DNA of 12,195 nucleotides from JAVBMJ01 sp031552535 (GCA_031552535.1 JAVBMJ010000058.1:1-12195); one strand, 5' to 3'. Positions 5,757 through 12,195 are shown, counted from the first letter of the stretch. Made by a program: numbers and translations. Notes: generated by a model not told the origin, from the letters alone.

Positions 5757-5804
5757 CCGGATGATGGTGGACATCACTTATATATGGCATCATCCGGAGG
5801 TTTT
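5757..5804 (+). promoter_or_regulatory. Hairpin between nusA and infB
   Basis: CCGGATGATG (5757-5766) and CATCATCCGG (5788-5797) form a perfect 10-bp stem with a 21-nt AT-rich loop. TTTT follows at 5801-5804 after a 3-nt gap. It could be a weak terminator/attenuator or an RNA-processing site that lets infB be expressed at a different level from nusA. No separate promoter for infB is visible after it. Confidence 0.6.
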
Positions 5805-5839
5805 GAAGTTACAAAATAGCACGAAGTAAAAAGAACAAT

Positions 5840-8800
5840 ATGTCAGAAGAGAGAAAACTCAGACTCCAGCAGGTTGCGCGGGAATTCAGGGTGGGTCACG
5901 GTACGATTATCGACTTCCTTGATAAAAAAGGTATTAAAGTGGAGAGTTCGCCCAGTGCGCTCATCTCCCCGGAAGCCTATGCCGCACTGGACAAAGAGTT
6001 CGGAGGGAGCAAAACGAGCGGCGTCAATATTCGCGACCGCATAAACCTGAAGCAGGAAACCGTCTCTTTGGGACAAAAAAAGGATGTTCCGGTAAAGAAC
6101 GAGCCGGACTTCAAAGACGAGGTCATGATCAAGACCGGCGGCATTATTACCACTAAAGATCAGGTGGCGGCCCATGGCGGAGGTCCGAAAATTATCGGCA
6201 AGATAGACTTGGATAATAAACCTAAAGCACCTGCTCCGGCACCTGTCGTTAAAGAGCCGGATGTTGTGCCGGTCAAGGTGCCGGTCCCGGTGGCAGAGGC
6301 GCCTAAAGAGAGCGCGGTAAAGCCTGAGGTGGAGCAACCTAAGGCTGCGGCGGTGCAGGTCGAAGTAAAAATAGTCGAAGAGCCGTCCAGGCCGGCTCCA
6401 CAACCGGTGGCAGAGGCGCCCAAGGTCGACAGGCCACAGCCGGATCGCCAGATCCGTAGCGAACAACAGGCCAAGCCCAAACATGTCGAGGCTCCCAAAC
6501 CTGCCCCGGCACCGGTCCCTGTACGGGAACCGGTGGCTAAGGAGATTCCGAAACCTGAAATCGTCGTTCAGACTAAGACCTACGACGACCGTATGGCCGA
6601 GAATCAGGATAATGTATTCCGTCCTTCCGACAGTACTAAGCTTTCGGGGCCCAAGGTGTTGGGCAAGATAGATATGCAGGCTTTGGCAAAGAAAGGACCT
6701 GGATCCGGTGACAGCCACAGGGAGAAGCGCAAGCGTATCACGAAAGATAAGGTCGACGTTACACGTCCCCAGAACGGAGGCGGACAGCGTCCGGCAGGTG
6801 CGGGGCAGCAGGGCCCGGGAGGTCAACGTCCGCCTTTCGGAGGCGGTCAGCGTCCGGCAGGTGCGGGACAGCAGCACAATGCAGCCAATAAGCAAAAGGG
6901 CAAACCGGCTCCTAAAGGTGCGGCCAAGCCATTATTTCGCCCCGAGGTTAGCGATGAGGATGTACAGAAGCAGATAAAGGATACTCTGGCTCGTTTGACT
7001 TCGAAAGGGTCTAAGTCTAAAAGTTCGAAATACCGCCGCGATAAACGCGATGCCGTTTCGGCCCGGATCTCGGAGGAAATAGAGCGCCAGGAGCAGGAAC
7101 GTTCGACTTTGCAGGTGACTGAATTTGTCACCGTCAGCGAGTTGGCGTCAATGATGAATGCCCCTGTTACGGAAGTTATCACGGCATGTATGAACCTGGG
7201 GCTTATGGTTTCTATCAATCAGCGTCTCGATGCCGAGGCCTTGGTCATAGTTGCCGAAGAGTTTGGATACAAAGTGGAATTTGTTTCTGTGGAGATACAG
7301 GAGGCTATCGAGACCTCTGGTGACACAGAGGAGAATCTTGTTTCCCGTCCTCCCATAGTCACTGTGATGGGGCACGTAGACCACGGTAAGACATCGTTGC
7401 TCGATAACATACGTAAGGCTAATGTTATAGCCGGTGAGGCCGGGGGCATTACCCAGCATATAGGGGCTTACAGTGTTACGCTCGACGGGCGGAAGATCAC
7501 TTTCCTCGACACGCCGGGCCACGAAGCGTTTACGGCGATGCGTGCACGTGGTGCCAAGATCACCGATGTGGCCATTATTATCGTGGCAGCGGACGACAGC
7601 GTGATGCCTCAGACCGTGGAGGCTATCAACCATGCCACTGCGGCCGGAGTCCCGATGGTATTTGCTATAAACAAGGTGGATAAGGATAACGCTAACCCGG
7701 AAAAGATCAGGGAGCAGTTAGCCAATATGAACTTCCTTGTGGAGGATTGGGGTGGTAAATACCAGTCCCAGGAAATTTCTGCCAAGAAAGGCCTGAACCT
7801 CGACAAGTTGTTGGAAAAAGTCCTTCTGGAAGCTGAGTTTCTCGACCTTAAGGCCAATCCGGAGCGCAAGGCTACGGGGACTGTTATCGAGTCGACATTG
7901 GACAAGGGCCGGGGTTATGTGGCTACCGTGTTGGTACAAAACGGAACATTGCGTGTGGGCGATGTCGTGTTATCGGGGATATACTCGGGACGTGTCAAAG
8001 CTATGTTTAACGAGCGTGGGAAGAAAGTGGACGAGGCTCCGCCCGCAACTCCGGTGCTGGTGCTCGGTCTGAGCGGAGCTCCGCAGGCCGGCGACACGTT
8101 CAATGTCATGGACGATGACCGCAGCGCCCGCGAAATAGCAAATAAACGCGAACAGCTTCAGCGTATGCAGGGGTTGCGCACTCAAAAGCACGTTACGCTG
8201 GATGAAATCGGGCGCCGCATAGCGATAGGTAACTTCAAGGAGTTGAATATCATTATCAAGGGTGATGTCGACGGTTCGATAGAGGCTATGGCCGACTCGT
8301 TGATAAAACTTTCGAAGGACGAGGTGCAGGTCAACGTTATCCACAAGGCCGTGGGTCAGATCTCGGAATCGGACGTATTGCTGGCGGCAGCTTCGAACGC
8401 GGTGATCGTGGGCTTCCAGGTCCGTCCTTCGATCAACGCAAGGCGCCTGGCGGAGAAAGAGGAGATAGAGATAAGGCTTTATTCGATCATTTACAATGCT
8501 ATAAATGATATAAAGGATGCTATCGAGGGTATGTTGGCCCCTGTGACGAAAGAGGAGATAGTGTGTTCGGTCGAGGTGCTCGAAACGTTCAAAATCACGA
8601 AAGTGGGCACGGTTGCCGGTTGTATTGTGCGCGAAGGCAAGATCACCCGCCATACACCGATACGTATTATCCGTGACGGTATAGTTGTGTACACCGGCAA
8701 GTTGGGTTCGCTGAAACGCTTCAAGGACGATGTCAAGGAAGTTACGCACGGCATGGAATGCGGACTCAATATCGAGAATTACAACGATATACACGTAGGC

Positions 8801-8845
8801 GATATAGTCGAGGGTTATGAAACAATCGAGGTGGCGCGTAAATAA
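5840..8845 (+). CDS. infB: Translation initiation factor IF-2
   Basis: The product is 1001 aa. IF-2 is the GTPase that places initiator fMet-tRNA on the 30S subunit and promotes subunit joining. The N-terminal domain is LRLQQVAREFRVGHGTIIDF (residues 6-25). A long P/A/K/E linker (about 60-380) contains two GPK-[IV]-[IL]-GKID motifs and a duplicated GGGQRPAGAGQQ. A second IF2_N-type domain lies at about 425-485. G-domain motifs are all present: G1 GHVDHGKT (511-518), G2 GGITQHIGAY, G3 DTPGH (557-561), G4 NKVD (611-614) and G5 SAK (647-649). An EF-Tu-like domain II starts near 678, followed by domain III and the fMet-tRNA-binding C2 domain (from about 905; ETFKITKVGTVAGCIVREGK). The length exceeds most homologues because of the linker. 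No internal start is obvious, though shorter IF-2 isoforms cannot be excluded. It is the last gene of the operon. Confidence 0.98.
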   Translation: MSEERKLRLQQVAREFRVGHGTIIDFLDKKGIKVESSPSALISPEAYAALDKEFGGSKTSGVNIRDRINLKQETVSLGQKKDVPVKNEPDFKDEVMIKTGGIITTKDQVAAHGGGPKIIGKIDLDNKPKAPAPAPVVKEPDVVPVKVPVPVAEAPKESAVKPEVEQPKAAAVQVEVKIVEEPSRPAPQPVAEAPKVDRPQPDRQIRSEQQAKPKHVEAPKPAPAPVPVREPVAKEIPKPEIVVQTKTYDDRMAENQDNVFRPSDSTKLSGPKVLGKIDMQALAKKGPGSGDSHREKRKRITKDKVDVTRPQNGGGQRPAGAGQQGPGGQRPPFGGGQRPAGAGQQHNAANKQKGKPAPKGAAKPLFRPEVSDEDVQKQIKDTLARLTSKGSKSKSSKYRRDKRDAVSARISEEIERQEQERSTLQVTEFVTVSELASMMNAPVTEVITACMNLGLMVSINQRLDAEALVIVAEEFGYKVEFVSVEIQEAIETSGDTEENLVSRPPIVTVMGHVDHGKTSLLDNIRKANVIAGEAGGITQHIGAYSVTLDGRKITFLDTPGHEAFTAMRARGAKITDVAIIIVAADDSVMPQTVEAINHATAAGVPMVFAINKVDKDNANPEKIREQLANMNFLVEDWGGKYQSQEISAKKGLNLDKLLEKVLLEAEFLDLKANPERKATGTVIESTLDKGRGYVATVLVQNGTLRVGDVVLSGIYSGRVKAMFNERGKKVDEAPPATPVLVLGLSGAPQAGDTFNVMDDDRSAREIANKREQLQRMQGLRTQKHVTLDEIGRRIAIGNFKELNIIIKGDVDGSIEAMADSLIKLSKDEVQVNVIHKAVGQISESDVLLAAASNAVIVGFQVRPSINARRLAEKEEIEIRLYSIIYNAINDIKDAIEGMLAPVTKEEIVCSVEVLETFKITKVGTVAGCIVREGKITRHTPIRIIRDGIVVYTGKLGSLKRFKDDVKEVTHGMECGLNIENYNDIHVGDIVEGYETIEVARK
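6776..6874 (+). repeat. infB: In-frame direct repeat in the IF-2 linker
   Basis: Two 36-nt copies (6776-6811 and 6839-6874) differ at only two bases, and each encodes GGGQRPAGAGQQ (residues 313-324 and 334-345). The 27-nt spacer encodes GPGGQRPPF, itself a partial copy. The near-identity at DNA level suggests a recent tandem expansion in a disordered linker, where copy number may vary between strains. Confidence 0.85.
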
Positions 8846-8884
8846 CCATACCTGGTATTGCATATAATAGCTTTACGGATTCTA

Positions 8885-8926
8885 AGAAACTGTTTAATTT
8901 CCCATAAGGAAATTAGGCAGTTTTCT
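8885..8926. repeat. Intergenic palindromic repeat after infB (possible terminator)
   Basis: The 42-nt imperfect palindrome has left arm AGAAACTGTTTAATTTCC, spacer CATAA, and right arm GGAAATTAGG then CAGTTTTCT. Reading the right arm in reverse complement gives AGAAAACTGCCTAATTTCC, a near match to the left. It starts 40 nt after the infB stop and ends in a short T-rich run, so it may serve as the operon terminator. The same repeat type recurs at 9942 with identical total length. Confidence 0.75.
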
Positions 8927-8993
8927 GATATATCCGGGCTATCCCTGTTTTAATGTCCCAAACAATGTCAATAATAACAGAAATATATTCTGT

Positions 8994-9884
8994 ATGGTTG
9001 ATAAGATACTGAACATCCTTCTTGTGGCGGTATACACGGCTATAGTCGTATTGGCTACCGTTTTTTGCATGAAACTGTCGCAAATCGACCGGATGCAGTC
9101 TGACAGTCGTGATTCCAGCATACGCTCTTCGATGCACGCACTCAACACCCACCGCTATTTTCTCGATATAACGATGGGCGACTATGTGGCCGTCCCGGCT
9201 GACAGTGCGCTCATAGAATACGGAACAAAGGTGGTACAGAATCTGGAGGAGATAATCACTTTGTCTCCTTTTGTCGAAATACGCGATTCGGCACGTGTGA
9301 TCCAGACCGAATATATCCGGCGCTTTCCCATGCTCGATGCCGCAGCTATGAAAATGGATATACGTAACGGCGATCTTATCTTACGCCACAACAATTCGCT
9401 GCATTCGGAATTGTTCCGCAAAATAGGGGTCCGTGAGCAAAAATACAGCCACCTGGGGATAATATACCGTACTCCGGCCGATACTCTCCTGGTGCTTCAC
9501 TCCCAGGCAAACGACTATACGGGAGTCGGTGGAATAGAGGCGTCTCCGCTCTATTCATTTATGCCACGGGGAGATTTCGATGTGGCTATTTACCGGCTGA
9601 AGGAGCCTCAGGCTGTGCGTGACGCCTGGGTAGATGAAATATTGCGTCTCCGTGAAAAAGGGGTGCCATTCGACCCGGCGTTCAATATTGTCGATACGTG
9701 CAAACTTTATTGTGCCGAAATGGTGGCTTATTCCCTTAACCGCATCATCGGCCGCGAAGCCATAGCGCCACACGGCTTTTTTATGGGTAAGAAAGTATAT
9801 GCTGTCGACGATTGTTATTTGATACCTGAAATGGAACGTATATACCACAGGGAGCGAGCCGAAGTTTATAGACCGGGAGAATAA
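8994..9884 (+). CDS. Membrane-anchored YiiX/C92-type permuted papain-like hydrolase
   Basis: The product is 296 aa. An N-terminal hydrophobic segment (about residues 5-27) predicts a single membrane anchor with the rest outside the cytoplasm. Residues 45-120 form a helical region with no recognised domain. The catalytic part starts at NGDLIL (125-130) and has the order seen in permuted NlpC/P60-like enzymes (Pfam Peptidase_C92, YiiX/YebB type): YSHLGII with His153, a second His in VLHS (169), FDVAIYRL, GVPFDPAF, and YCAEMV with the candidate nucleophile Cys240 followed by Glu242. This order, His before Cys, is the mark of the permuted fold. Such enzymes are predicted amidases or peptidases acting on cell wall or lipid-linked substrates; the true substrate is unknown. 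It is flanked by palindromic repeats on both sides, which suggests a one-gene unit. No clear TAnnTTTG box precedes it. ATG 8994 is chosen because it places the anchor at the N-terminus. Confidence 0.82.
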   Translation: MVDKILNILLVAVYTAIVVLATVFCMKLSQIDRMQSDSRDSSIRSSMHALNTHRYFLDITMGDYVAVPADSALIEYGTKVVQNLEEIITLSPFVEIRDSARVIQTEYIRRFPMLDAAAMKMDIRNGDLILRHNNSLHSELFRKIGVREQKYSHLGIIYRTPADTLLVLHSQANDYTGVGGIEASPLYSFMPRGDFDVAIYRLKEPQAVRDAWVDEILRLREKGVPFDPAFNIVDTCKLYCAEMVAYSLNRIIGREAIAPHGFFMGKKVYAVDDCYLIPEMERIYHRERAEVYRPGE

Positions 9885-9941
9885 ATACGTATGGTGCAGA
9901 CAGACTGTGGGGCGGTTCCGGCATGTTAATAATTCATACAG

Positions 9942-9983
9942 AGGGACCTGTTTGAACTTCCATAGGAAAATTAAACGGTTTCT
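9942..9983. repeat. Intergenic palindromic repeat, second full copy
   Basis: The 42-nt imperfect palindrome has left arm AGGGACCTGTTTGAACTTCC, spacer ATA, and right arm GGAAAATTAAACGGTTTCT. The right arm in reverse complement reads AGAAACCGTTTAATTTTCC, close to the left arm of the copy at 8885. It begins 58 nt after the stop of the papain-like hydrolase. A terminator role is possible but no long T run follows. Confidence 0.7.
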
Positions 9984-10035
9984 AAATAGTCCGTTGGCAT
10001 AATGTCCAGGAGACCGGGACGTAAAAATATCCGCT

Positions 10036-10070
10036 TTTGGTATCATGAGGCAGGTATTTTCGTATATTTG
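10036..10070 (+). promoter_or_regulatory. Bacteroidota-type promoter for the NlpE-domain lipoprotein
   Basis: The -7 box TATATTTG (10063-10070) is a perfect TAnnTTTG. A TTTG at 10036-10039 lies 23 nt upstream, at the long end of acceptable -33 spacing. The TATATTTGTG sequence is identical to that of the rimP promoter. The expected start of transcription, near 10077, falls inside the palindrome at 10075. Confidence 0.75.
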
Positions 10071-10074
10071 TGTA

Positions 10075-10099
10075 AGAAACAGTTTCTAAGAAGCTTTCT
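10075..10099 (+). promoter_or_regulatory. Short palindromes at the transcription start (candidate operator)
   Basis: AGAAACAGTTTCT (10075-10087) is an odd-centred perfect palindrome, and AGAAGCTTTCT (10089-10099) is a second, weaker one. The first equals the outer arms of the intergenic repeat family brought together, so it may simply be a collapsed repeat copy. Its position over the predicted start site also fits a regulator-binding site or a 5' hairpin. The two readings are not distinguishable here. Confidence 0.45.
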
Positions 10100-10122
10100 A
10101 AATGATCCTTAAAAAAGGTATT

Positions 10123-11007
10123 ATGAGAATCGTTAAAATCATCATGTCAGTTCTATTGGCCATGCCTATGGTGGTCTCATGTTCCCGGTGCTCCGCCACC
10201 ATGTCATCATTGTCCCCCAAGGCGGAGCATCAGGACGTTGTATCCGGACAGGATGTTGTGCTTAAAGCAAAGCCGATTACGGGGTATTTTTTGAAGAATA
10301 CCTATTCCCTCGCCCGTGACACTGCATTTATTGTTTTCCAGAACCGGTCGTCATTCGACAATGCAATGGGCATGGCCCGTACGATGGGCCTTAAACCGGC
10401 TGAGCCCGATTTCACTAATGATTTTGTGGTAGCCATAGCCCTGCGTCCGACGGTTGTGCAGACTGATATAATTTTAGGTAAGATCGAAAAGGTAGGCGAC
10501 CATGACATTTTTATCCATTTCGAGCTACGTAAAGGTAACCCGCTCAGTTATTCGATGCAACCTGTTATGCTGTTCGGTTTTCAGAAATCTGAAAATATAA
10601 ACGGGATAAGTTTTGTCTCCGGTGGTAATATAATCCAGACGATAGTCGTTAACCGTCGTTCGGAGGCTACACCTAAATCGACAAGTGATCTTTTGGATAA
10701 CTATACCGGGCATTTTCTTGGAACGTTTCCATGCGCAGATTGTTCGGGAATAGACGTAAGTCTGACGCTTAACCGCGATTACACTTATGTGCTTCAACGT
10801 ATATACCGTGGCCAGGGTGATGGTACGCCACTTGTGGAGAAAGGCAAATGGACTCCTTCGGAAGACCTGACCTTCGTAGAGTTGGGATATGACGGTAAAA
10901 CGGATAAAAGCTATTACGCTTTTGTCGACCATAATACACTGGTAAAACTCGATAACGAAGGGAAATCCATAGATTCACGGCTCGACTACCGTCTTAGAAG
11001 AGAATAA
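10123..11007 (+). CDS. Lipoprotein with C-terminal NlpE-like domain
   Basis: The product is 294 aa from ATG 10123. An in-frame ATG at 10102 would add seven residues (MILKKGI) before the signal, so 10123 is preferred: MRIVK, a hydrophobic core and a lipobox VVSC with Cys20 as the lipidated residue. Residues about 55-170 form a beta-rich domain (DTAFIVFQNRSSFDNAM, PDFTNDFVVAIALRPT, GISFVSGG) that loosely resembles PrcB C-terminal-like domains; this part is uncertain. From about residue 192 the sequence is NlpE-like: YTGHFLGTFPCADCSGIDVS then LTLNRDYTYVLQRIYRG, with the CxxC pair Cys204/Cys207 and a terminal 'GKW...Y' beta-barrel. In enterobacteria NlpE is an outer-membrane lipoprotein linked to copper tolerance and surface sensing. 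That role cannot simply be carried over to this protein. It is probably transcribed alone from the promoter at 10036. Confidence 0.82.
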   Translation: MRIVKIIMSVLLAMPMVVSCSRCSATMSSLSPKAEHQDVVSGQDVVLKAKPITGYFLKNTYSLARDTAFIVFQNRSSFDNAMGMARTMGLKPAEPDFTNDFVVAIALRPTVVQTDIILGKIEKVGDHDIFIHFELRKGNPLSYSMQPVMLFGFQKSENINGISFVSGGNIIQTIVVNRRSEATPKSTSDLLDNYTGHFLGTFPCADCSGIDVSLTLNRDYTYVLQRIYRGQGDGTPLVEKGKWTPSEDLTFVELGYDGKTDKSYYAFVDHNTLVKLDNEGKSIDSRLDYRLRRE

Positions 11008-11063
11008 ATCCACTCCCATCTAATCCTTAACAGTATAATATATATGAATATACGGTTTCTAAA

Positions 11064-11093
11064 AGAGGCTCTGGGAAATTTTAAACGGATACT
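11064..11093. repeat. Degenerate copy of the intergenic palindromic repeat
   Basis: AGAGGCTCTG followed by GGAAATTTTAAACGGATACT resembles the right arm at 9942 (GGAAAATTAAACGGTTTCT), with a shorter and poorly paired left arm. CGGTTTCTAA at 11053-11062 is another arm fragment. It lies 57 nt after the stop of the NlpE-domain gene, in the same relative place as the other copies. Confidence 0.5.
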
Positions 11094-11200
11094 GGAATTA
11101 TAGCCGGCATGTAGAGCCTCAACCGATGGCATGCAATTTGGATATTGAATGGTTATGGTGACCTGGGAACAGGTTCATATTGTTTAATATCTAAAAAGTT

Positions 11201-11207
11201 AAGGAGG
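11201..11207 (+). promoter_or_regulatory. Strong Shine-Dalgarno sequence for the Hsp20 gene
   Basis: AAGGAGG lies 7 nt before ATG 11215, an optimal distance. None of the other genes in the window has a comparable site, and Bacteroidota usually do without one, so it stands out and fixes this start codon. No TAnnTTTG promoter is evident between 11094 and 11200. Confidence 0.8.
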
Positions 11208-11214
11208 AACAGTT

Positions 11215-11646
11215 ATGTTACCGGCAAGGAGGGGGCATTGGCTCCCCGAGATTTTCAATGATTTTTTTGACAATGCCTGGATGATCAAGGCAAATTCGAC
11301 GGCTCCGGCTATCAATATCGCCGAGACCGACAAAGAATTCCGTATCGAAGTGGCCGCGCCTGGTATGACCCGCGAGGATTTCAACATCAGGATCAATGAC
11401 GACAACCAGTTGGTGGTGTCGATGGAAAAAAAGGAAGAGAAGGAGGATAAAGGAGACAAGAAAGACGAAAAGTATCTTCGTCGTGAGTTCTCTTACAGTC
11501 GTTTCCAACAGGCTATGATCCTTCCGGACAATATCGAGAAGGATAAAATCGCTGCCCGTATGGAACACGGTGTGCTGAATATTTCTATGCCTAAGAACGA
11601 CTCGTTGCCGGAAAAAAGTAAGGAACGACTCATCGAGATAGGGTAG
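11215..11646 (+). CDS. Small heat-shock protein, Hsp20/alpha-crystallin family
   Basis: The product is 143 aa, a typical size. Small heat-shock proteins are ATP-independent cytoplasmic chaperones that hold unfolding proteins in oligomers. The N-terminal arm has the hydrophobic motif IFNDFFDN (13-20). The alpha-crystallin domain spans about 30-126: PAINIAETDKEFRIEVAAPG, MTREDFNIRINDDNQLVVSM, EFSYSRFQQAMILPDNI, and the signature AARMEHGVLNISMPK (113-127) matching A-x-x-x-x-G-V-L-x-x-x-x-P. A highly charged Lys/Glu/Asp insert (KKEEKEDKGDKKDEK, 72-86) occupies the loop that mediates dimer contacts. The tail ends in IEI (140-142), the I-x-I/V motif used for oligomer assembly. The gene is monocistronic, with an unusually strong ribosome-binding site and a palindromic terminator 45 nt downstream. 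Heat induction is expected from the family but no heat-shock promoter is recognisable. Confidence 0.95.
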   Translation: MLPARRGHWLPEIFNDFFDNAWMIKANSTAPAINIAETDKEFRIEVAAPGMTREDFNIRINDDNQLVVSMEKKEEKEDKGDKKDEKYLRREFSYSRFQQAMILPDNIEKDKIAARMEHGVLNISMPKNDSLPEKSKERLIEIG

Positions 11647-11690
11647 GGGTGGCGTTATCTGGATCGAATAATCTCTGATTTTTAGTACAT

Positions 11691-11730
11691 TAAAAGCCAG
11701 TGGCCGGAAATTTCCGGCCACTGGCTTTTA
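11691..11730. terminator. Perfect 40-nt palindromic terminator after the Hsp20 gene
   Basis: TAAAAGCCAGTGGCCGGAAA (11691-11710) is followed immediately by its exact reverse complement (11711-11730). The RNA would fold into a hairpin of up to 18 bp on a 4-nt loop, ending in CTTTTA, and the symmetry makes it usable from either strand. It is the most symmetric structure in the window. Confidence 0.85.
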
Positions 11731-11800
11731 TATACGGGCGGAACCTGGAAGCCTTTTATGCCGATACCGCCTGGATATTTATGAGAAACCGGATAGACTT

Positions 11801-11965
11801 AGAGTCTGTCTAAATTTCCAATGGAAAGTATATTTAAAGGGATTTCGGGTTGATTTTGGCGTAAAAATCGAGGCGCATAGCGGTGTCCTATGTAACGAAA
11901 TTTTTACGCTAAAAGCGGCACGGAAGAATTTATAATATATTCCATAGGAAATTTAGACAGACTCT
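11801..11965. mobile_element. 165-bp MITE-like element with terminal inverted repeats
   Basis: The left end AGAGTCTGTCTAAATTTCC is perfectly matched in reverse complement at the right end (11947-11965), and the match continues (ATGGAA) past one mismatch. Inside, GCGTAAAAATCG (11859-11870) faces CGAAATTTTTACGC (11896-11909), and CATAG/CTATG (11876-11892) forms the apex. The whole element could therefore fold as one long stem. It encodes no protein, which fits a non-autonomous miniature transposable element. The partial copy of its left end at 3181 shows that it belongs to a dispersed family. No clean target-site duplication is visible. The parental transposase is unknown. Confidence 0.8.
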
Positions 11966-12195
11966 TATAGACCGGTCTTTGCAAAAACAGTCTACATAAG
12001 TAATGCTCAACAATTATTTGGATATTCCAGGGGCTATGATTTTTTGTTTTATCAACACTGGTGGTGCGTTGATTTTTCAAAAAAGCTCATAACGCACACA
12101 TAATAAATACATTATAGGCGCATTTTGAGTTTTCGATTTGAATTTACAGACTGTTGAATTATATGAATCGTTGCGAGCAAAACATGCTCTAAGTG
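11966..12195. other. AT-rich tail without recognisable gene
   Basis: No gene is recognised here. A hairpin GTGCGTT (12064-12070) with AACGCAC (12091-12097) encloses T and A runs. It overlaps a competing hairpin, ATCAAC (12051-12056) with GTTGAT (12068-12073). A short + strand frame runs from about 12129 off the window edge (VFDLNLQTVELYESL...) without an ATG; it is too short to call. The composition is visibly more AT-rich than the preceding genes. Confidence 0.4.

Noticed and set aside
6240..6560. Proline/alanine-rich repeats (PAPAPV, VAEAPK) considered as a separate repeat array or CRISPR-like pattern
   Set aside because: They are in-frame low-complexity codons in the IF-2 linker with no regular spacer length; they are part of infB.
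5843..6895. 350-codon minus strand frame opposite infB
   Set aside because: It lies antisense to the IF-2 N-terminal and linker coding sequence, with Arg/Leu-rich translation typical of an antisense shadow.
7970..8863. 297-codon minus strand frame opposite the 3' part of infB
   Set aside because: It is antisense to the conserved domains II-IV of IF-2; no promoter or domain supports it.
12129..12195. Open + strand frame running off the window end
   Set aside because: Only about 22 codons, no ATG or ribosome-binding site, and no recognisable family; sequence beyond the window is needed.

Overview
The window looks like chromosomal DNA from a member of the Bacteroidota, probably order Bacteroidales and possibly an Alistipes-like Rikenellaceae member. 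The evidence is three intergenic boxes of the Bacteroidota form TAnnTTTG, mostly weak or absent Shine-Dalgarno sequences, a DUF4136 lipoprotein, a short NusA without the C-terminal acidic repeats, and a long IF-2 with a P/A/K/Q-rich linker. The genus is inference from overall flavour, not from a marker gene. Every recognised gene is on the + strand.

Layout. Positions 1-107 are the 3' end of an ISAon1/ISL3-type transposase. A DUF4136 lipoprotein gene (247-828) follows and ends at a clear hairpin terminator. Next, from its own good promoter, comes a two-gene operon: a radical SAM protein with a helix-hairpin-helix tail (1060-2328) and a DUF4130/TIGR03915 protein (2325-3089). Their reading frames overlap by 4 nt. 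This pair is a predicted but biochemically uncharacterised DNA repair/modification module and is the most interesting protein-level system here. Positions 3090-4016 hold no intact gene. They are a mosaic of mobile-DNA debris: half of a MITE-like element, a GC-rich structured block, and a roughly 396-bp internally deleted insertion sequence with both inverted ends and a frameshifted transposase tail.

The central housekeeping operon rimP-nusA-infB (4017-8845) has a TATATTTG promoter, a leader hairpin followed by T residues that resembles an attenuator, and a second hairpin between nusA and infB. It links ribosome maturation, transcription elongation/termination and translation initiation, the widely conserved bacterial arrangement. 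Downstream are three separate single-gene units: a membrane-anchored YiiX/C92-type papain-like hydrolase (8994-9884), an NlpE-domain lipoprotein (10123-11007) and an Hsp20 small heat-shock protein (11215-11646). The last has an unusually strong Shine-Dalgarno sequence and ends in a perfect 40-nt palindromic terminator.

A family of short palindromic repeats (core AGAAAC-TGTTTAATTTCC, a short spacer, then the inverted arm) occurs in most of the gaps between transcription units (about 3181, 8885, 9942, 10075, 11064) and is absent inside the operons. A 165-bp MITE-like element at 11801-11965 has related terminal repeats. The last 230 bases show no recognisable gene.
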